Shown one piece after another: positions 56,057-64,000 of a stretch of 64,000 bases of DNA. The translations under genes and the position numbers were made by a program. Origin of the DNA: Phytophthora hibernalis. Lineage: Eukaryota > Oomycota > Peronosporomycetes > Peronosporales > Peronosporaceae. The notes below the pieces were generated by a model. It ran no database searches and was not told where the DNA came from. It worked only from the letters and a program-made list of their open reading frames with translations. Within the stretch, counting starts at the first letter, position 1. Every line of letters starts with the position of its first letter. Where the stretch lies: the NCBI GenBank assembly GCA_012656075.1, contig JAAKBF010000171.1, forward strand, positions 434,001-498,000, read 5' to 3'.

Positions 56057-57418
56057 AATTGAATCTAAATGTTTGCAACAGAACTTATAAGCAGAACTGA
56101 AACGGAGCTCATAAACGTGCAATCGGATAGGTCGCTCTTATATGAGGTTGTCCATTATAAGCGGAGGAGGTCGGTATTGACTGACGCTGGGCAACTTGTT
56201 GTTTTTCTGGTACAACTCGATGTTGCCGCACAGGTTGTTTTCACAACGGCTTCAGTGGTCTCCACTTTAGCATCCGAGAGTGGTCGGAATTTTCTAGATG
56301 ACATCCTGTGCGCGCACACCAGCACAAATTCAGCTTACATTAGACTTTAAGTTTATCAGCAACGCCAGTATACACATCTTTTGAAGCACCTAACTGTTTT
56401 TGCTTGGCTCATTTTGCGAAGTGAGCACATAACAGACCGCAGCGGTTGAAGCGAACTGCCCAATCGGAGAAGAGACCAACATTGCTCACATGAGCAGTCT
56501 CAACCGTTGGGATCGAATGCCACCACATGGAGCAAAATCGGGCGATGCGATGCGGCCGGTTGAGAATGGGCTTTAGAGTCTGCATCGTGCTTCTCGTGTC
56601 ATCGACTTGCAAGACTTGGGGACCACTGGTCCGTCACAGGCGCTGCTGTGGCGACGCAGGGCGCGTCACTGGGGTTGATCACCTTCTGCAGGACGATCAT
56701 AGGTGCCATTGCAGGGCAGTACACACGTAGCGATAGATCGCAGTTCGTAAATCAATTAAATAAGTAACACTTATATGTGCCGGGCAAAAGGCCGCGACAA
56801 AAACGCAGGCTGCAGGGTAGCTCTTTTGTTCACAGTGTGCGCAGCACACTGTAAAAGCCAATTGTGAGCAAGCGAAGCTGCACCGCAGCGCTGCGTTCCG
56901 CAGTTTGTGTATTTGTAGTATACACTCACAAGGTAAGTCAATAGTGTAGAGCAGTCAACAGGATATTTCACAATCAGGGCCTCTGTTGGCCAACAGTGTA
57001 GTCCGTCCGTAGTCAGCCGCTAATCTGCATGTTGAGCGCGCATCCGGACGCACACAGCCGAGCATCACGCAGTGACGCCGTGTATATTCTGGTGAACGCA
57101 TTTACATGATAGTCTTCGGGATGGGTAGCTTGCAGCTACCTGTCTTAAAGACTGCAAGTCGTTATCTTGGGCTCTGGCACTGGATGTGCTGGCAATTGGC
57201 AAAGAAGTCAGCAGTCCACCGTCCCACTGTGGGACTACAGCCCACACTCCTACTTGATTCTATCGATGCGATCACACTGTATGTGCAATCCGCTCATCGC
57301 AGCGACACACATTTAAGTTCCAAAGCGGCGCAATCCGTAGTCCACAGTAGACAGCAGTCCACATTGCATCTTCACTCGATGCAATCGCCATCATCCACGC
57401 AGTTGCAGTTGTAGGTCG
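56057..57418. other. No gene recognised
   Basis: Includes a 9-bp inverted repeat with a 3-base loop at 56832-56852 (ACAGTGTGC / GCACACTGT). The stretch 57000-57418 probably belongs to the long terminal or untranslated part of the Copia remnant that follows, judging by position only. Confidence 0.35.
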
Positions 57419-58230
57419 CTAGGTTAGCACCGTGCCACAGGCACAGTAGTAGCAGTAATCGTCGAGTCCGTCGTAGACACAGCAATAGTAGCATGTACGG
57501 CCTCGCCAAGCAATTGGCAAAACCTTCATCGCTTTGCGAAAGCGAGTGAACTTAACACCAGATAGCGCCTTGGCCATAATGTCAGCCACCATGTCCTCAG
57601 TGCCAACGTGCTGCGTCGTGAGCCGCTGGAGCTCCACGTTACGCCGCACCATGTAATGCTTGTTTTCAATGTGTTTCGACTTAAAATGCTTCTCAGGTTT
57701 CGCAGTCAGCGCAATTGCGCCTTGGTTGTAACCGAGTTGCAGCGGTACATGACGCTTCCACTCCAGTTCCTTCCGTAGGCCAGCAAGCCATAGCTAATCC
57801 TTAGTTGCCTCCGCCATCGCAACCTCACAGGTACTGAGGGCATTTATCCTTTGTTTGAGCGATCCGTACTAGATTACGTTCCCATCCATTGTCGAGACGT
57901 AGCTGCTGATGCTGCGTCGATCGATCGGGTCGTTAGCATAACATCAGAATAACTGCAAAGTCGCACCGACTTCTGCAGCTGCACGTCCATCACCAGTCCG
58001 TAGTCAGACGTAGCCTTCAGGTAGTGGAGTACACGTCGGGCTTGAACAAAGTGCGTGTGATCATAACTGGCCAGAGACTTGCCAAGGTATGTGCAATGTC
58101 AGGCCGCGAGGCCCTGATAATGTATTGGAGTGCACCAACTACTTCTCGATACGGTAAGTAGTCCTTGGTTGTAGGCACCACCGCCGTCGAAGGTGTCGTC
58201 GCCTCCGGCGTCGCACACCCATTGCCCAGG
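57419..58230 (-). pseudogene. Ty1/Copia polyprotein, RT end and RNase H remnant
   Basis: Minus-strand pieces in order: YREVVGALQYIIRASRPDIAH (end of the reverse transcriptase region), SLASYDHTHFVQARRVLHYL and KATSDYGLVMD, the decayed RNase H part LRKELEWKRHVPLQLGYNQG, then KSKHIENKHYMVRRNVEL, VGTEDMVADIMAKALSG and FTRFRKAMKVL. These are the typical Copia RNase H end motifs. Stops and frame breaks interrupt them. Confidence 0.75.
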
Positions 58231-58332
58231 CATGCACGCCCAAAATGAACCGAACTGGAACCGAGGTTCTGATAAATACTCAGAACCTCTAAGACTCAGG
58301 AACTTGGTTCCTGATAATTTTGGTTCGCGACC

Positions 58333-58367
58333 CCCGTTTAAGTATATAAAACCTTAACTTAAACGGG
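58333..58367 (+). promoter_or_regulatory. TATA box inside an 11-bp inverted repeat
   Basis: CCCGTTTAAGT (58333-58343) and its exact complement ACTTAAACGGG (58357-58367) flank ATATAAAA, a TATA-like core. The gag-like ORF starts at 58522. This is probably the promoter in the LTR of that element. Confidence 0.6.
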
Positions 58368-58521
58368 AGCACCAGGTGAGATAATCGTTGCGGGTTCACT
58401 GTTTTTACCTTTAATTCGATACTAATATGTTACTTGTAACTTCTGGAACTCTGCGGCTTTAGTCGAAGGGATCAAACGCAGGCCAACATTAGGCGAAGCG
58501 TCAGGCTAGTGAACCAGTTCG

Positions 58522-60230
58522 ATGTTGACCCGTGCAGCTGCCCGTCGAGCGCAAGACGCCTCTCGCACTGATGAAGACGATGAGATCATGTCGATAGAGC
58601 CTGGCGTTGCGTCAATCACCAGCTCTGACGCTTCAGGTCTCTTTTCACATGGAGTTCAACGCCGCCGCCAGGTCTTGATGGAGGAAGAAGTGGGGGTGAG
58701 TCATCGCCGACGGCAAGTTGTCATTTAAGAAGAAGTCACCCCAGGGGAGATCAGCGTAGACGCTCGCTACCACCCCGCGCTCGTAGAAACACAGAATCGT
58801 GGAGCAGATCAGGAAATGCACATCGAAGGACGGATGCATGAGTTGGTAGCTCACACTGAGCAACAAGTGGCACTAGCAAGCGAAGCGACGGAAAGACGAA
58901 TTCAACTGCAATTAAATACGCTATTGCAGCTTTCAGAAGAAGATATTCAGACTCGGGTATCCGAGCAGACACAGAACCTTCAATTTGCTCTTCACGATGC
59001 ACTGGGGAAAGCTGTCGATCTTTCTCGCGATCGGCATAATCACCTATCTACGATTTGTGACACCGAAATGAAGGAGATAAGGGAGTAAGTGGCGTCTCTG
59101 GCCCATCCGCAAGCTTCTGATGGGCCGACTATATGTGCTGGTATTGATAGCCACCTTCAGGACGTCAACACGACGATACATGGATGCATTGAAGAGCTGA
59201 CTGAGTGTGTAGACACTCGACTTCGCGACACTATCTGTGAAGCGACCAATATACGGACCTAAAAATTACCGATATCGACGCGCGTCTACAGCTGAAACTC
59301 GACGAAGCAGCAGAGCGTGGGCTCACAGAGGCTATACTACAAACAGCCGAAATCGGTCGACAACTATAGATTCAACTTCAAGTTACACAAAAAAGAATTG
59401 AAACGAATGCTCGCGGTGTAGAAAGCAGGATTCAATCTAAACTCCAGGTGGAACAAGCACAAGGCCAAAAACGTACAGAACGTAAGCTTAGTAAACTTGA
59501 AACACAGTGACAAGATGCCCAACAAAAAGTGGCGAGGAATGCAGAGGCAGCAGTGAAATCGTACATGGAGCGCAATGACCCTTCAAGTCAAGAGTGGCTA
59601 CAGCACAATTTGTTCGAGGCACAAAGGCAGCATATAAGCGAAGTGGCAGAAAAGACAAAGAGCTCATTAGCGATAATGACAGCAGAAATAGAAACCACGA
59701 CCTCTAAACAGCGAACCTGCAGGCAAATCAAAAGCTTTTAAGCCAGAATGAACCTCTTGCTACAGCAAACGAAGTGCGAAATTCTAGGACAACTTACATC
59801 AATTTTCTACGCTTGGATAACCAAAACGCACCACAAGAGAATTCACAGCTTGGAACGACGATGTCATCACCACCAGGGCCAATTTCAGTTGAGGGATCCA
59901 ACTCCCACGCATTACCGACTGGAACATAGCAGGATGAGTACACTACCCAGTCTACCCGGATCGAGGAACCAGAGTTACTCCCATCGACACACTCAAGGGT
60001 GTATTTGCAGACTGAAGCGCTAAATCAAACTAGCCTGGACCTGATTCAGCATCCTCAAGCTACTTTATTGCCGCATCAAACAGAATCGACGGGATTTGCT
60101 ATTGATAACCTCCACACCCGCCGTGGTAGTTCATCTCAGACTGGTGCAGCAAATTTTGGTGATGACCTAGAAACACAATGGCAACGCCCACTTGCTCAAG
60201 GCCAAATAACCTAGGATGCAGTTATGCATA
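58522..60230 (+). mobile_element. Coiled-coil, gag-like ORF of an unclassified element (decayed)
   Basis: A chain of plus-strand frames opening MLTRAAARRAQDASRTDEDD, then heptad-rich coils (MHELVAHTEQQVALASEATE, ERRIQLQLNTLLQLSEEDIQ, SEVAEKTKSSLAIMTAEIE). In-frame TAA near 59086-59088, TAA near 59263 and several breaks. The opening and the coil make-up match the minus-strand ORF at 49725-51568. No enzyme domain is seen. Confidence 0.5.
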
Positions 60231-63200
60231 AATGAAACTTGCTTGAAGCCCGTAATACTGCCCCAAGAGACGTAAAACAGCGAACGCGTGCCAGGATCGC
60301 TGAACTTCGTCGCGAAGCTAGAACGTGAGCTTGATGTAGATAGCAGTGATCCACGCTGCTGAATACCAAACTTGCACTCGATGGTTATGCGCTTCCTAGA
60401 AAGGCTTGACCTCACGAGACGCAAGGCCGATTGAATATTCATTTCACCTTTCACAGATTAATACATTTCACCGAAACCTAAAACTTCAGCAGTAAACCAA
60501 TCTACTTATGTACATGTAGGGAAATGAATCTCGGCTCTTGTTAAAACAACGTCAACATGAGAAAACGCAGAACCTGCCGCAACGTCTCGCTAACGTCTGA
60601 GCAACGAGCAAAAAGTGGTGGCCGAAGATAAATTACTTCGGCAACGTCACCAAATAGTGTAAAGCCGAGAGGTTCTCCGGTTCGGCACAGCTCAATGTTC
60701 CAGCTAATGAACGCTAACCGTGGCGTTGCGCAACTTCTGAGCCTTATTCGTGCTGGCACTATGAACTACACTGGGATGGCTATATATGATGCCGATTCCT
60801 CGGTCACACTGTTCATCATACTTGCTGGAGTGTCGAATACCATCAGACAGCGCAACTTTGGGTGAATTAGTTATTCTCATGATTGAAACACGGCTAGGTG
60901 GTCGTTGCTTCTGCTAGCAGTTAATGGCAGCTTTTCCTAGCTGCCGAGCAATATCGCTGGCAAACATCATTGAAGTATTGTCACTGATAAGCAAGGTTTT
61001 AGTCGGTTTGTGGTTATGCTCGCGTGAAGGGCGAGCAAGCGTAGTGTGACGCATCCTCAAAACTTGCACGAGTTCTGTTTTGAAATCAAATGTATTCATT
61101 GGGAGGATGCTCCAACATGGCGCTACTTTCTGTTGCAACATCCTAGTATACTACTGCCCAAGTTGGAATTCAACACATTCGTTAACAAACTCTTTCAATT
61201 TATATCACACTCTCACAACTTGGTTCTCAATTACAGCAGACATCAAACATATTATCTTTTGGTTATTCACTTTCAACTATCCACTTTTTAATATCAAGTG
61301 ACTAGCTAGCCTAAGTAAGTCGGTTTATTGGTCCTTTCGTTTATGTACATGCATATCAAAAGTAGAATTTACTACGTTCATTGCCTTGTCAACACCTAAT
61401 AGCTACTGTAAGTAGCACTTGCAAGTTGCAAGTTGCAAAACGCAAATAGTATTGCAAACAGTTCAAACTCATGTACTGCATACTGCTGGTTACTTCTAAA
61501 TATAACACTTTGTTGGTAGACAGTTCTCCAATGGAAAGATCTCTAAGCCTTCGCTAGACACGCATACATGTAATATTATAGAAGTGGTTGATGCGTAGGA
61601 ATGACTAGCAGACTTACGGCTAGTTTGTGTGATGTAAACGCACATGTCTCTGATGCTATGAACCATTGATGTCCAAGCTTCCGGAAGTAGCTCCAGAATC
61701 TTAGCAGATTTATATGGTAATACACATTTTAATGATAAATTAGTTGATGAACAGTCAAATGCATCGCTCGCTCAGACATTTGTCTTCAAGCGCGTGTGGT
61801 TCTTTCGCTATCTACGCTGTATGTAGCTACTTCTAATGGCGCCAGAGGAGCAGGGGCGCCGCAAGACTAAGACGGCGGAAGGTCGGTATGTCAGATCAGA
61901 TGCGAAAGTAAAACGGATTTTGACTATTAGTACTAGTAATATTAAGTCATAGTTTTTTTCAATTAATTAATATTACCAATTGGGCGAGTTGAAAATCTTA
62001 TATTACTAACTTAAACTACTACTACAATTTAACTACTAAAAAGCAGCCCCCTGTGGCTCATTTCACATGTTGCCTCACTCCACACAGATTGCCAGTGTAG
62101 CAATATGCTATTCTGAATGACCGAGCCTGTGGATGCTTGCGTTGGAGATGTGCGGACAGATACACAGGCCTTTCTTCCATTGCTTTGTTTTCGTGCAAAT
62201 GTGTGTGTATGTCTTCCCAAAGACGGGTACAGGAGGTTTCAACATAATATTATTACTAGTATCAACCACACGAGAGCACGAGGTCGTGGTCTTCAGGAAT
62301 CCTAACGTTAACATTAGTTTCGCGCTCGGTGTCGCTTTAGTAAAGTTTCTGAGACCACGAAATCGGCCGCATCGACCTACACGGATATTCCTTTACTGCC
62401 TCAGTGGTGAGGGTTCACTGTCTGGTTCAGTGTCCTTCATGAAGCATACTGGACTACATACCTACGAGTTATTTAGAAACATACCCACACTAGTAGCCTT
62501 GTCTAACAGTTTGGAGATATCCACATCCCACTAAAGGTGGACACTGAAAATATTATGGGCGATTTCGGCAAACAACATCCGGCCTTGGGGCACCTCATTG
62601 GACCTGGGCGTGTTTTTCAGCCAGAGGTTTGCATCATGAGCAGGAAAAGAGTGCAGAGCAGCTGAACAACAATATTTGCCGCACGCACTTTGAATATACA
62701 TGTATGATAGGGCTTGGATCAGATCCTGAGAATCAGTACTAGTATTTTTATGTTAGTACTAATTTTCAGTTTGTCAACACGTTTCTACCAAATACTATAC
62801 GTTTGCAAATGGCCGACAATCGCCATTTTATAGCCTACTTTGCGCTTAGAGCATCTCCGCCGTCAAGTCGAGCACTGCGGCAACGTCACGTAAATTTCCA
62901 AATATATTTTTCAGTGGCTCGATCATTCAAAGATTTCCCGGCCGAACACACGCCGAACTCAGAAAGTTGCGCAACAAGCAAGCGGGAGAAGCATACGTAT
63001 GTGCGTGCACTAGGGTATGTTTGGCTGTTGGATGTGTAGTTTTACTAACGTGAAGGTCCAGTTGCTTGTGTGTCGACTTCTATGCAATTCAGTCCGCAGC
63101 AAGTATATCGTAAGTCGATCAATATGAAGGGAGAATAGATCGTTTATAGTGTTTACGATGGTAGGGTGCGTGATAATGACGAGGAACCAAGCAAAGAAAG

Positions 63201-64000
63201 AAGCCAGCATTGAGGAAGCTAGTCTAACACACCTTTGACAAGCACAGGAATGAATACGTTTCTTTTATCCGACAAGTTCATTTACAGCTAACAGGCCGTG
63301 CGATGACTTTGCTGCTGTTTGACAAATTGGAAATGTAGGTATAGGTGTCAAGGCGGAAGCAAGGCTCGGGATTACGATTATGTTGTTGTAGGAGGAATCC
63401 GTCGCCGACATGACGGAGGAGATTGTGTGCGTGCATCGGGCCAGGGACGTCGTGCTCAAGCACAAGGTGGTAATGAATCTAGCCAAGGAAACCACCAGCA
63501 GGTCAAATATAAAAATCGTCTGGATCATTGTAATCCGGATGAAGCGTCGTGATTGCCCATGCATTAGCAATGCTTACGTCCTGCTGCTGTGTTAAGAGGC
63601 TATATTTTTGGCTGAATATACACTCATATATAACCAATAGGAAAGCACAAGACATCTTACTTCATAAAGATACTTACTAAGTAAGACACAATTTGCCGAG
63701 GGATGTTAAGTGGAGAGGAGGACGCGTGACAACAATGCCCGGCTTGAAAGTCCCCTCACTTCCGAACTGATGGCTTTTACAAAGTGTCTAATATTTCAGA
63801 TACGTACTGAGACGTAACCATGGGCAAAGGTCACACGAGGAGTGGCCAAGTCACGGGACGTGAGAAGTTCACTGGTGCTGACTTCAAATGTGTGGAAGGA
63901 CAAAGTGCTGACCCACATTGAGACGCTAGATGAGGCGTACCAGTGTAGGTTGTTGGAAAAAGGACCAACCGAGGGCTACGGTTATCATTATGGACATCCT
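60231..64000. other. AT-rich region, no gene recognised
   Basis: Only short frames. There is a TTGCAAG tandem near 61418-61440, a very AT-rich stretch at 61910-62040, and a protein-like phrase at the right edge (about 63860-64000, KDKVLTHIETLDEAYQCRLLE) that may begin or continue a gene outside the window. Confidence 0.4.

Noticed and set aside
63265..63595. Overlapping open frames near the right edge
   Set aside because: Short, on both strands, no motif; not enough to support a gene.

Overview
The window looks like nuclear DNA of a flagellate, Phytophthora-like oomycete. The evidence is: short GT-AG introns (about 59-100 nt); oomycete initiator-like promoter elements (GCTCATTYYNCAWTTT type) upstream of several genes; proteins of motile zoospores (DRC4/GAS8, WDR92); two domain fusions of the kind known from oomycetes (a seven-helix receptor joined to an inositol-phosphatase-like domain, and a myosin-FYVE-GAF protein); a family of membrane-anchored TKL kinases; and typical oomycete mobile elements (Gypsy, Copia, Helitron, hAT, PIF/Harbinger, pogo). 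The species cannot be fixed from sequence alone.

Layout. Positions 1-31,900 are a compact gene-rich block. In order they hold CNOT2 (5' cut), a coiled-coil protein, presenilin, DRC4, WDR92, the GPCR/5-phosphatase fusion, a long coiled-coil protein, IWS1, a PH-domain protein ending in a CaaX box, a renalase-like flavoprotein, a small acidic protein, an unidentified protein, the myosin-FYVE-GAF protein and a PX protein. Positions 32,100-43,110 hold four tandem paralogous transmembrane TKL kinases, all on the minus strand. One is a clear pseudogene, and a broken Helitron lies between the second and third. From 43,800 to about 60,200 the window is a graveyard of mobile elements: a Gypsy LTR and gag, hAT, a WHIM-domain chromatin gene fragment, two coiled-coil gag-like ORFs, PIF/Harbinger, pogo/Tigger and Copia. 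The last 3.8 kb are AT-rich and I recognise nothing there.

How the genes relate. DRC4 and WDR92 are convergent neighbours and both serve the motile flagellum. Four proteins in the gene block carry phosphoinositide-linked domains (the 5-phosphatase-like fusion, PH-CaaX, FYVE myosin, PX). No operon logic applies. Genes are 20-1,000 bp apart and often divergent or convergent.

Sequence quality. Nearly every long gene has one or more breaks that vanish if one base is added to a short homopolymer; I count more than 20, eight of them in the myosin. I read these as consensus errors rather than pseudogenes. I therefore give gene spans through them and reserve 'pseudogene' for copies that also carry nonsense codons, codon-sized deletions or lost catalytic residues. 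The CDS spans given include introns.
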